Source: Stentor coeruleus
Lineage: Eukaryota > Ciliophora > Heterotrichea > Heterotrichida > Stentoridae
NCBI GenBank assembly: GCA_001970955.1
Contig: MPUH01000035.1
Coordinates: 82,567-146,566, forward strand
Reading direction: 5' to 3'
DNA: 64,000 bases
A model generated the notes under the pieces. It searched no databases. It was not told the DNA's origin and saw only the letters and a list, made by a program, of their open reading frames with translations. This document shows, one piece after another, positions 31,182-40,640 of this stretch (within the stretch, counting starts at the first letter, position 1; each line of letters starts with the position of its first letter). The position numbers were made by a program, and so were the translations under genes.

Positions 31182-32594
31182 ATGTGCGCTTTATCTAAGA
31201 TTAATTCAAACATAGGCCAGAGTTCGCTAAGGAAATTAAAAAAATACACCCCAGCTCTAACCCCAACAAAAACTTCTACATGTGCAACAAGCCGAAGAGC
31301 TAGTCGTAGTCATCTAATAAAAAGCCGTAATCTCACTCCAGAAATCTCCCCTAATGAAAAATTCCCTTCAACCTCACCAGACAAAATCTCAGATATCAGT
31401 TATATAGACCTTAAAACATGTATTCCAGATTGGCTTCTTCATCGTAAAGATTTCACTGATCTCTACAAAAAACAAAGAGGAAAAAGTCCTTATGATATTG
31501 GAGAAATATGTTCACTTATATCCTTATTACGTAATGAAAATCAAAAAGAAGCTGTTTTTACATACTTATCAAATATTATGTTTTTTAAGAATATGCCTAG
31601 AATGGTTATTAGAGAAACATGTGATAAACTTTGTACTGAAAAAGTTCAAAAAGGTAAAGAGTTTATTATAAAAGGTCATGAAGCAGATTGTATGTATATT
31701 ATTTATAAAGGAAGTTGTGGGATTTTTCTTGATGGGATAAAAATTGGAAGGAGGAAAGAAGGAGATGTTGTTGGTGAAGCTGGTATGGATGTAGATAAAG
31801 TTAGAAATGCTGATGTTATTGCTGAGAGCAATTTAGTTATGTTGAAGATTAGGAAGGAGGATTATCAGAATGTGGTGATGAATTTTAAGAAAGCGGAGAA
31901 TTATGAGAATATGAGGTTTTTGATGAATTTGAAAATTTTTTCGAAGTGGAGCTTGCAGAAAATCCAAAAGCTCAGTGATTATTTGGTTGTTAGTAGGTTT
32001 GGTAAAGGGGATTGTATTTATGAGTATGGTAGTGAAAGTATGTGTGTTTATTTTCTCTTTACCGGTTCCGTGACCCTAGAAAAAACTGTAGAAATAACAA
32101 AATGCAACAAATGGCCATCAGGGAAAAAGCAATGGGAAACACAAAAAGTGACAAGTAAATTCACTCATCCCCTAGGCCACCTTTCTCCAGGGGACATTTT
32201 CGGTACTGAAACTCTTTCTGAAACCCCTCATTCCAGCCGTGCTATCAGTACATCTCCAACAACCCTCCTCATCCTAAACAAAAACGACTGCTTAGCTCTA
32301 TTCTCATCCTCAGACATGAGACGCTTAATCCAATCCTCCCTTCCAATCCCAGACCAAAAAGATCTTCAAAATGATCTCCATGAATACTTAGCAAGTAAAA
32401 CTTTACGTGTAAACAATAAATAGGAAAACCTCCTCCACGATGCCTTAAAACTCAATCATAAAGATTGGGGTGGACGTGAAACAGACTTAGAAAAATCCCT
32501 TCGTAAACCAAATCGTTGTTTAGCCTCTCTTAAACTAAGCCTCAAGAAATCTTTTACCTACAAATCCTTTTTACAAACTAAACGTGAAATATAA
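31182..32594 (+). CDS. protein with two cyclic-nucleotide-binding domains
   Basis: 465 residues from two exons; the intron is 32409-32423 (GTAAACAATAAATAG, with an in-frame TAG). A Ser/Thr-rich start is followed by a first cNMP-binding fold (~135-235; GDVVGEAGMDVDKVRNADV is its phosphate-binding segment) and a second (~250-400; GDIFGTETLSETPHSSRA). Neither shows the full PKA-regulatory FGELAL...PRAA cassette, and there is no PKA inhibitor site or kinase domain, so ligand binding is uncertain. The C-terminal exon adds about 57 basic residues (LKLSLKKSFTYKSFL). Its 3' end is 8 bp from the convergent RPS5 stop. A role in cAMP/cGMP signalling is inferred. Confidence 0.8.
32409..32423 (+). other. 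15-nt intron (cNMP-binding protein)
   Basis: GTAAACAATAAATAG, phase 0, A at position 10. Splicing extends the frame by 57 codons to a TAA at 32592. Confidence 0.8.
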
Positions 32595-32602
32595 ACTAAT
32601 CT

Positions 32603-33241
32603 TTATCTGTTACCTTTAGCTATCCTTTCAATCTCATCTTTCTTTTTAATAGCATAACTGTTCGCAGATCCTTTTGAAGCATTAATGATTTCATCAGCCA
32701 AACATTCTGATACTGTTTTAATGTTTCTAAAAGCAGCACTTCTTGCACCACAACATATAAGATAGACACCCATATTAACTCTTCTTAATGGGGCAACATC
32801 AACAGCTTGTCTTCTTGCAACACCACCAGTACCAATTCTTGTTGAATCTTCACGTGGACCAGAATTACTTACAGCATTAATGACGACTTGTATTGGATTT
32901 TCTCCAGTAAGTAAATGGATGATTTCTAAGGCTTGTTTGACGATTCTTACAGCCATCATTTTCTTACCTGTGTTTCTACCATGCATCATAAGAGAATCGA
33001 CTAGTCTCTCGATTATTGGGCAAAGAGCTTTACGGAAACGTTTTTTTTGCCATCTCCCTGCTGTGTGTGGGACAAAAGTTCGCACTTTTTTCTGGGATAT
33101 GCTGATGTAGTCAGTCAGAGTTGAGTCACGAACTTCTAGACTACTGTAGTCCCATTTACCAAAGAGCTTAACTTCAATTTCTTTTTTCTCTTCTGTAGCA
33201 TCGATGACTGCAGCTTTATCTTCTTCCCAACCACTAGCCAT
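32603..33241 (-). CDS. RPS5: 40S ribosomal protein S5 (uS7)
   Basis: 212 residues, one exon, TAA stop. Family landmarks: [20 protein letters not shown], the [20 protein letters not shown] core helix, [20 protein letters not shown], and the C-terminal [16 protein letters not shown]. It lies in the small-subunit head near the E site. The length matches eukaryotic S5 (~200). It faces the cNMP-binding gene with only 8 bp between the two stop codons. Confidence 0.97.
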   Translation of the reverse strand: MASGWEEDKAAVIDATEEKKEIEVKLFGKWDYSSLEVRDSTLTDYISISQKKVRTFVPHTAGRWQKKRFRKALCPIIERLVDSLMMHGRNTGKKMMAVRIVKQALEIIHLLTGENPIQVVINAVSNSGPREDSTRIGTGGVARRQAVDVAPLRRVNMGVYLICCGARSAAFRNIKTVSECLADEIINASKGSANSYAIKKKDEIERIAKGNR

Positions 33242-34326
33242 TTATTATTCACAGCCATTGATGTGGGGATTTAGTAGGAATTTACCTTGGAGGGGAAGAG
33301 AGAAGGGTGAAGGAAGATTTGAGGAATGGAAATTTTGATTGGAAAATCAGGATTTTTTACGTTTTTCAAGATTAGGAGATTTGAAGATTTGAGGGTTTGA
33401 AGAATTTAAGATTTGAAGAATTTAAGATTTGAAAATTTGAAGATTTGGATGATGAGGTGGAAGGTTTTAGGTTTTTGGTTAGAAAAGTTTGTAGAGGAGG
33501 TGAAGAAATACTAAGAAGGTTGCAAGGAAAATTGGGATTGGATGCTATTAAGAGGATTAGGGTTGTAAGTTGAGAATATGGGAGATTTGGGGTAAGTTTA
33601 ATGGTTGTGATAAAATAAGAAATGCATGGGTTAATGTGGTAATAGGATTGTAGAGGAGTTTTTAAGATGGTAAAGAGGGAATATTATGTTGGTTTTAGGT
33701 ATAAAATTTTCTCTATTTGTAAAAATTAAAGATTTAGGATTTTAGGTAGAGGCGGATTTTAAAGATTAGTATTTGATATTGTTTTATACTTTAAAGAAAT
33801 TATTTCTAAGAATATACTGAGTTATTAAATGAAATCATAATACTTATGTGAAAATCTCATCTTGTAAATTACTTTAAAATCTCATATGAGAAATTCAATT
33901 TTTGCTCTTACAAAGCATCATTTATTATACTATAATATTTATAATTCCGTATATTTCATAGCAAACTACTTATTCTATTATCCCAGGAATCTTTTTTTTC
34001 TTCACTCCAATATTTTTCAAATACTTCATCAAATCAAAACTTCATTCATCCTAAAAAAGCATGCCAATTCCCTTAACCTTATTAAAAAATAGCATAAACC
34101 CCTAAACTACTAAGTTTCTACCTCCCTAATAAATCTTATCCTAATTGATAAACCATAAATCTCATCATCAATAATACCTTCTATCACTCTTTCTTTCATA
34201 ATAAGCATCACCCTTCTAACACCCTTATCCCCTCAAATACAATTCAAAAATATTTTTCTTAGCACTTCAAACCAAATAAATGGCTTCATACAGGATATTC
34301 GATAAAATCAAATATATAATTTATCG
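33242..34326. other. divergent intergenic region, 1085 bp
   Basis: 5' flanks of RPS5 (left) and the Mei2-like gene (right). 33242-33780 is G-rich and C-poor on +, with GAAGATTTGA-type near-repeats at 33370-33440; 34080-34326 is C-rich with hardly any G. A 68-codon frame (33886-34092) looks like spacer. It is the clearest case of strand skew in the window. Confidence 0.55.
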
Positions 34327-35259
34327 ATGGACACATTGAAAAAACAAAGGCTCCAAGTATTTAAAAACATAACAAGAGACCTTACCCCTGAAGCATTAGA
34401 AAAATCCCAAGACCCAACAAGTCACTCCAAAGCCCAATTTCCCCCAAACTCAAGCTATCTTTTCCATCCTCAATCTAATGATTCTTTAAAATCACATATA
34501 ATCCCTAATCAACACATATCAAACCTAAACACCCAACATTATATTCCAAAGGCAAATAAAAATCATTCATCCCGATGTGTAATTTCAGCTTATAAACCTA
34601 ACGATATTCATACTATAATATATTCAAAAACATCGATAAAAGATAATTACCCTCCTTCAAAAACTCAAATATTAGAAAATCCTCGCGACTTAACTGAAAA
34701 TATCTCATTTGAGAGTTCTTCTGATTATTTTTCAGTGTTTTCTAATAGTCCAATGCTTTCTATAAGTACACAAGAGTCTAGTAGGGAGGAATTTGAGGAA
34801 AAAAGAAAACCGAAAAAAAGACCTTTGGAACCTAGTGAGAAAGATTTTTATGTTATAAAAATTCAGGCAATTAAACTTAATCAAGATATGAGAACTACGG
34901 TTATGGTTAGAAATATACCGAATAAATATACGCAAAAAATGCTTTTGCAGACAATTGATAAGAAATTTGATGGGACTTACGATTTCTTGTATCTTCCAAT
35001 TGATTTTAAGGTAAGAAATATGTAGAATAGATGCAATGTTGGATATGCGTTTATCAATTTTGTTGATTTTAAAGTTATCCCTATGTTTTATCAGGAGTTT
35101 AATATGAAGAAATGGGAGAGGTTTAACTCAGAGAAGATATGTGAACTGGCTTATGGTAGGATTCAAGGACTTAAGGGATTAATACAGCATTTCCAAAACT
35201 CATCTGTTATCAATCAAGTTGATAGTAAAGTAAAACCAGTTATCCTGGGCAAGCACTAA
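34327..35259 (+). CDS. Mei2-like RNA-binding protein
   Basis: 305 residues from two exons; the intron is 35011-35025 (GTAAGAAATATGTAG). Residues 1-190 are Ser/Pro/Asn-rich. The C-terminus is the Mei2-type [23 protein letters not shown] begins it, and across the splice [21 protein letters not shown] carries the second RNP motif, followed by [19 protein letters not shown]. Mei2 proteins bind non-coding RNAs in meiosis in yeast and act in development in plants; the role here is unknown. Without splicing the RRM would be cut in half, so the intron is secure. Confidence 0.88.
35011..35025 (+). other. 15-nt intron (Mei2-like)
   Basis: GTAAGAAATATGTAG, phase 0, A at position 10, inside a conserved RRM, which fixes both splice sites. 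Confidence 0.92.
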
Positions 35260-35468
35260 AACTATTTAAAAGAATAAGTTTCTTTTCAAATTCTATCATA
35301 TATTTACTATAAAACTTACATAAACCTATATTATTTCATACATCTTTAAACTTTTACAACAATTCTTTAATCTTTATATTATCTAATAAAACTTACTATA
35401 TGATCTTATAATAATTTACTATAAAAAACTATAGTAAAATATAGTTTATATATTTTTTTATAAGTATA

Positions 35469-36872
35469 ATGTCAATTTTAAGATCATCACCTTATAGGCA
35501 AAGACATGAATCCCCTGATACAAAAAATTCCCCATCAGTAAAAGATTGCACTTTAGTTAAAAAAAGGAAAGTCTCATGGGGAAGTAAAAGTATTAAGAAA
35601 TTTATTAAAGGAAATTCAATAGCATCACAAAATCTTACATCACCAATAGAAGATCAAAAAATATCAGAAAGTTCAAGTGATATGGAATTAAGTGATGTTG
35701 AAGGGGTAATTGTATCTAATTTTGAGCCAAAGATTAGAAAAAATGCAACACAGCTTATAGCAGAATTTGAAGGAAAGGATAACGAGGAAGATTTAAAAAA
35801 ACATGGAGATCTTATGATGAATATAGAAAACCATAACGAAAAAGCAGGTTTTAATGATGAAATGCAGAAAAGTTGTAGACCTTTTGCTGATCCTAAATAT
35901 CAAAAAGCGGGGAAATGCTTGTTAACTCCAGTAAAAGAAGAGTCAGAAAGTATTCACAGCAGTGGGGATTTGATAGAAAAAGTTACAAAAACCCAGCCGT
36001 TTTGTCGGAAACTGAACCTTGAAAACCCTAGCATATCCTCAAAAGATCAGATAAATAACAATATTTACCCTATAGTTTCTTTAAAAAACTTACAATGGAC
36101 TTTCCCCCCTATACCTAAATTACAGAAACTAAATACCATAACATGTGATCGTTATAATCTATCTGAGCTTAAAAACAAGCTTATTCAATGTAAAAACGAT
36201 GAAAAAACTATATCCGACAACACAGAAAAATACCTTAAAAAACTAAAAACTATCACCCAAAACATTGAAGAAACCAACAAATTATATGCAAATTTTCAAA
36301 ATTTCTTAAATGAAATCTCATCAAAAACCCTCAAATCCGGAGAAATTAAAGCTCAGGATTTACCGCCAAGAAAAAGATGGTCACAAACATATATTCAAAA
36401 ATTTAATAATGGAAGTATTACTTATTATAAACATAATGAGTTTCTTTTAGATCATCCTTTGCTTAAACGTTTGATAATTTTTTTTGATAATAGAGGAGGA
36501 AGGGATATTATTGGTTATAATCTATATAAGTTTTTTGACAATAAAGATATCCAGACAATTTTTCATTATGCTTTTGAAGATTATAAAAGACGTTTAGAAA
36601 TATTAGAAAGACAAGATATACTTGAAAAAATAAGTGAGTATTGGATAAGGTTTTTAAGGTTTAGTGAGAATTTTGAAGCTATGCAACTTGCTTTTGGATA
36701 TGAGGAAATAGAGTTTCGGCAATCGAAATTTGTATTAAAAGGGAGTATTTTTAGGAAGAATTGGGTTTATGAATTAACTTATGCGGAGATTGATACGAAT
36801 TGGGATATTGTTACGAGTGTAGGTAAGGAGATACAAGGGACGATGACTTCATCACAGGCATTGTTAAATTAG
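35469..36872 (+). CDS. hypothetical protein, possible KNL1/Spc105-like kinetochore factor
   Basis: 467 residues, one exon. A basic N-terminus contains KKRKVSWGSKSIKKF near residue 31; KVSW fits the RVxF PP1-docking pattern and its setting resembles the RVSF motif of KNL1/Spc105. The middle is acidic and disordered. Residues ~230-290 form a coiled coil, and the last ~170 residues look globular (LFDNR...RDIIGYNLYKFF-like core, ending NWVYELTYAEIDTNW). Coiled coil plus a C-terminal fold is also how KNL1 ends. The assignment rests mainly on one short motif, so it is tentative. Confidence 0.4.
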   Translation: MSILRSSPYRQRHESPDTKNSPSVKDCTLVKKRKVSWGSKSIKKFIKGNSIASQNLTSPIEDQKISESSSDMELSDVEGVIVSNFEPKIRKNATQLIAEFEGKDNEEDLKKHGDLMMNIENHNEKAGFNDEMQKSCRPFADPKYQKAGKCLLTPVKEESESIHSSGDLIEKVTKTQPFCRKLNLENPSISSKDQINNNIYPIVSLKNLQWTFPPIPKLQKLNTITCDRYNLSELKNKLIQCKNDEKTISDNTEKYLKKLKTITQNIEETNKLYANFQNFLNEISSKTLKSGEIKAQDLPPRKRWSQTYIQKFNNGSITYYKHNEFLLDHPLLKRLIIFFDNRGGRDIIGYNLYKFFDNKDIQTIFHYAFEDYKRRLEILERQDILEKISEYWIRFLRFSENFEAMQLAFGYEEIEFRQSKFVLKGSIFRKNWVYELTYAEIDTNWDIVTSVGKEIQGTMTSSQALLN

Positions 36873-37184
36873 TTGTAATAATTTTTGAACATGATTTCTG
36901 GCTATGTTTATGATGATTATTATAGTAAATTATATTTTTATCGTTAATAACTTTATTTATTACTTAATCACTATTTTCTTGTATTTAAAAATATATAGCT
37001 AGGACTTATCCATCTTGGCAACAACATGCTTAGTATATACAAAAACGCTGAAAGCCATAATGTGGTAAATTTTACCCATAGACTTCCTTTATTATTACAT
37101 TTCTCTTACAATGAATAAGTTTTATTCTCGTTATTTGTAATATTCGCTGAATCCCAATTGGTCAGTACCATAGTAAGATACACA

Positions 37185-37265
37185 GAAATTTACAATAAAT
37201 ATATTTTTAATATAAAAATACAAAACCAATACTAATTCTGCAAATTAAAAAAAAAAACCTGAAAT
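37185..37265 (-). other. 76-nt AT-rich insertion flanked by ATTTC repeats
   Basis: On the coding strand ATTTC occurs at 37265-37261 and again at 37189-37185. Removing one repeat plus the 71 nt between them restores ...VLIS-VYLTMVLTNW, the conserved SERINC helix, in frame. There are no GT...AG ends, so it is not an intron, and no TA boundary. Confidence 0.6.
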
Positions 37266-37291
37266 CAAAACCATAAACACATAAAAAGTGA

Positions 37292-37412
37292 AAAGTTTCC
37301 TACCTTTTCCCATCTCCTGATACAAATCATAATCATCATCATTTGGGTCAANAAAGTTTCCTACCTTTTCCCATCTCCTGATACAAATCATAATCATCAT
37401 CATTTGGGTCAA
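37292..37412. repeat. duplicated contig ends around N (60 nt)
   Basis: 37292-37351 and 37353-37412 are identical around N at 37352, inside the SERINC locus. Only one copy is needed for the reading frame. Confidence 0.88.
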
Positions 37413-37521
37413 TTTGTGCTAAAAATAACTCAGTTAACCTTCTTAATATTGACTGTTCCCTTATATATTCTCTTTTTCTAATACAAACATAATTTAAAGA
37501 TATAACAATAACCCCAAATTT

Positions 37522-37537
37522 CTAAAAAAAATTCTAC
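37522..37537 (-). other. possible 16-nt intron (SERINC)
   Basis: GTAGAATTTTTTTTAG. Removal restores the frame between AEKTL and VIVISLNYVCIRKREYI, but there is no A at position 10; a one-base change in the next GGGG run would also fix the frame. Confidence 0.4.
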
Positions 37538-37650
37538 CAAAGTTTTTTCAGCATTATTCCATGTATTACATTTTTTATTAGGATCATCAGTCATACCACC
37601 CCAACATAAATACACACAATACAAATTTACTATAGAACTTGTTAATAATG

Positions 37651-37666
37651 CTAAAATAAACCTTAC
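37651..37666 (-). other. 16-nt intron (SERINC)
   Basis: GTAAGGTTTATTTTAG with A at position 10. Splicing joins EYG to SLLTSSIVNLYCVYLCW, matching the conserved SERINC helix. Confidence 0.75.
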
Positions 37667-37988
37667 ACCCATATTCAATAAAATTTGTTATTGAAAGAAA
37701 AGTATATAAAATCCCAAGGGATAATGTTAATGTTATAAGAAAAACTTCAAAGTCACAACCATTATCTTTAGAAAACCAATAATAATTCATTATAGTTGTA
37801 ACTAATGCTATAACCCAAAATATTCCAGAAAAAAAATATAATAAACAGTATTTATAACTTGTATAATTAGATCGTTCATATTCTTTAATCTATTTATCAC
37901 TCCAGGTATAGCTAATATCAACATATATTGATAATTTTATTAATAAATAAATTATTGAAGTATATCTTGCGATTTCTTTATAGATTTC

Positions 37989-38003
37989 CTATATGATATA
38001 TAC
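37989..38003 (-). other. 15-nt intron (SERINC)
   Basis: GTATATATCATATAG, removes an in-frame TAG, A at position 10. Confidence 0.75.
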
Positions 38004-38074
38004 AAAAAACTTGTTTGGGATGAATAAAGTTATTATAAACATTGTACTTATTGCTAAGAGTTTTAATCCCCCAT

Positions 38075-38089
38075 CTGATTAATTTTTAC
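38075..38089 (-). other. 15-nt intron (SERINC)
   Basis: GTAAAAATTAATCAG, removes an in-frame TAA and gives IWFIKFNYGGLKLLAI, close to the family; A at position 10. Confidence 0.75.
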
Positions 38090-38223
38090 AATTGAATTTT
38101 ATAAACCATATTGGGTTCTGTATAGACATCAAAGACATAAATATATAAAAACAAGTGATAGCAAAAGTTTCTCTATAAACAGCATTCATACCAAAACACA
38201 CATTTTTTTCTCCCCATTACAGT

Positions 38224-38238
38224 CTTTTTAGATAATAC
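38224..38238 (-). other. 15-nt intron (SERINC)
   Basis: GTATTATCTAAAAAG, removes an in-frame TAA after the first helix; A at position 10. The frame is still off by one after it. Confidence 0.6.
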
Positions 38239-38658
38239 CAAAACCATAAGATTCCCAAGGATGCATAAGTTCATTACCATAGTAAAGGGATATTAGGCCA
38301 AAAAATACGGCGATTGTTGTTATGAATAAGTATGCGATACGGATATGATACTGATGAGAAGTTCCACAACATCGTATACATATATCACATATGCAAGAAC
38401 AGAAATATAATCCTGAACAGCAGCAAGAATCATTCATATTATTATTTTTTTATCAGTAAAAATTATAAATATATGTTTTTTGGTATAAAATACCCTGATA
38501 TCTAGAAAAAATTGTCTTTTATAATTAAAATCATGTTGATTAAGTTTTTTAAACATTTTACTTGTGTTTAAAAGCTGAAAAAAAAACCAAAAAAATTATT
38601 TTATAAATCTCATTAGCATATCTTATTATAATATGTAATTTCAAAGACCAATAGTTAT

Positions 38659-40497
38659 TCAGAATCCCCCAATCGAATCTTTCCCTTCACCAAACTGCGA
38701 AATAAGCGTTTCTCTTGATTTTTCAAAATTCTTCATAGTAACTGAAGTGTTTTTTATATCAACCCATATTTGCTTTAAAAAACTTTCATCTCTATAATTA
38801 CTCTGACTTGAAAATGTATCCAATGATGTTTTACTTAATCTCTGCATAGATGTTGCTTCCTCTAATTTATCTACAAGCCATTGTTTATCTCTAATATTTT
38901 TCTTCAAATAAAATATAGTAAATTCTGCTGCAATTATAATATCAATTCCTTCATAATGATTTATGTTTAATCTTCTTATATAATCATCTTCAATCCAATC
39001 TTTTTGAGATATAGAATAAGCTTCATATGGAGGGAACAGTAAATCTTGTAGATAAGCTAAAGTGTTTTGAGATTTATTTAAGGATTCTTCTAATTGTCTT
39101 ATGACATCTTGGGTTTCTTGAAGCTGGTTAGTGATTTTTTCATTTGATTTATTAGTGAGGTTTTGAGTATCAGAGGTATCTTTGGTTTTAAAGGAGTTAA
39201 GCTGAAGGGATTTGGAGTTTTTGTTATGCAAATTAGATATTTCATCGATTTTTCCGTTTAGGGCTTCGATTTCTTCTTGATATCTCATTATTTCTTCATT
39301 AAACTCAATTTTCATTGTCGTGATTTCCTTTTTGTGTTCATTTTGTATAGAGAGGACATAGTCTTCGTGTGCTTCTTTTAAAGTGTTTTCTTGGTCAATG
39401 AGTTTTTTTTGGGTGTTTGTATGGAGGACTTCATAAAAATACCGCTCTTGTTCTAAACTTTTTTCCAATTCCTGGTAATCATCCATAGCAATTTTCAGTT
39501 TCTCTTCAAGTTCTTCATTCATTCTAACTAACTTATCACACTTCCCTTGGGCATTTGATAAAAAATTCAAAGTCTCCTGAGAATTCTTTTCTGATCCTAC
39601 TGATGATAATTCCAACGACAAAACCCTATCTTTAAAATTTATACTCTCACAATATTTCTCCTGAATTTCTTCATTTAACTCAATTTTCTTAGATGATTTC
39701 CTTTGTAATTGTGTTATTTCATTATACATCTCAGTTATTTTTTTATTTGTCAGAATTTTCTCATTCACACTTTCTTGCTTTAAATTGTTTATTTCTTGTA
39801 TCATTTCCTTTATTTTATCTTCATATTTTATTGCTGAGTTTTTTAATGATACAATTTCATCCATGTATTTTTTGTGGAAAACGCTTTCTAAATTTTTTGA
39901 ACTCAACTGATGGGTTTTCAAAATTTCTAAAATTTTCTCTTCGATTTTTATGTGTTCTTGTTTGACTTTTTTTAATTTTTCTTCTTTATAATCCATGATA
40001 AATTTTATACGTTCAAGTGCGCTTTCATAATCAGGGTTTATATGATATTGGGTTGATTCATCATAGAATTCAAATTTTTCAAATGATTCTGGTTTTAATT
40101 CAAGTCTTTCTTGGATGTTTACTTGTTCGGCTATTATGTTGAATATATTTTTAATTGTTAGGGTTTTTAAATCTAGTTCTTCTTGATAACTTTCGATCAA
40201 GGATATGGATTTGTGTAATGATGTAAAGAGTTCAGGGATATTTTGTATTGAGGATTTTGATAAGCGCTTGGTTTTTTTATCGTCAAGTTCTTGGGATTTG
40301 TTGTTGGAAGGTTTTTGGAAATGTGGAAGCGGGGGGATTTTTAGTCTTAGTATGCTGAATGTTTCATTTCTGAATTGCTCGTATTTTGATCTTAAGTCAT
40401 TTGATACTGGATAAGAAAATAACATTTCTTCTGTGACACTAAGTAACATAAGTAATTCTTTGTAGGTTTGCTCTCTTAAATCAAAAGGTCTTTCCAT
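38659..40497 (-). CDS. long coiled-coil protein
   Basis: 612 residues, one exon. Residues 1-130 are mixed; ~170-460 are an almost continuous coiled coil rich in Glu, Lys, Gln and Leu (YKEEKLKKVKQEHIKIEEKI onward); the C-terminal ~120 residues are more globular (HYEGIDIIIAAEFTIFYLKK, RDKQWLVDKLEEATSMQR). No domain recognised. Such proteins are common in ciliate centriole, basal-body and cortex proteomes; the role is unknown. Confidence 0.7.
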   Translation of the reverse strand: MERPFDLREQTYKELLMLLSVTEEMLFSYPVSNDLRSKYEQFRNETFSILRLKIPPLPHFQKPSNNKSQELDDKKTKRLSKSSIQNIPELFTSLHKSISLIESYQEELDLKTLTIKNIFNIIAEQVNIQERLELKPESFEKFEFYDESTQYHINPDYESALERIKFIMDYKEEKLKKVKQEHIKIEEKILEILKTHQLSSKNLESVFHKKYMDEIVSLKNSAIKYEDKIKEMIQEINNLKQESVNEKILTNKKITEMYNEITQLQRKSSKKIELNEEIQEKYCESINFKDRVLSLELSSVGSEKNSQETLNFLSNAQGKCDKLVRMNEELEEKLKIAMDDYQELEKSLEQERYFYEVLHTNTQKKLIDQENTLKEAHEDYVLSIQNEHKKEITTMKIEFNEEIMRYQEEIEALNGKIDEISNLHNKNSKSLQLNSFKTKDTSDTQNLTNKSNEKITNQLQETQDVIRQLEESLNKSQNTLAYLQDLLFPPYEAYSISQKDWIEDDYIRRLNINHYEGIDIIIAAEFTIFYLKKNIRDKQWLVDKLEEATSMQRLSKTSLDTFSSQSNYRDESFLKQIWVDIKNTSVTMKNFEKSRETLISQFGEGKDSIGGF

Positions 40498-40640
40498 TAT
40501 ATATTTACAACATTAGCAAACTTATTATTTTAATAAAAACTTTATCTTTCACATATATGCATAATAACAGCAAAAATAATCTCTCATCACATTTTATCAT
40601 CTAAGAAATTTCTAAGAGCTTTACTAGTCCTATAAATAAA

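Larger units (their letters stand above)
36971..38437 (-). pseudogene. SERINC: damaged SERINC (TMS1) gene
   Basis: A serine-incorporator-type membrane protein can be followed from MNDSCCCSGLYFCSCICDIC (38437) through GMNAVYRETFAITCFYIFMS, YTWSDK, WFSKDNGCDF, VNLYCVYLCWGGMTDDPN to TMVLTNWDSA and LWVKFTTLWLSAFLYILSML (TAG at 36971). Four good introns lie in it (38238-38224, 38089-38075, 38003-37989 and a 16-mer 37666-37651), plus a weaker 16-mer (37537-37522). Lesions remain: a 1-nt frame change at an A7 run after the first intron, TAG at 37890-37892 at the conserved Trp of the WNEKW motif, TAA at 37106-37108, a 76-nt insertion at 37185-37260, and an N join at 37352. It may be a recent pseudogene or a badly assembled real gene. 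Confidence 0.7.

Noticed and set aside
37890-37907. 18-nt intron GTGATAAATAGATTAAAG removing the SERINC TAG
   Set aside because: It would delete residues matching the conserved WNEKW segment, and its length and GTG donor do not fit the local intron form.
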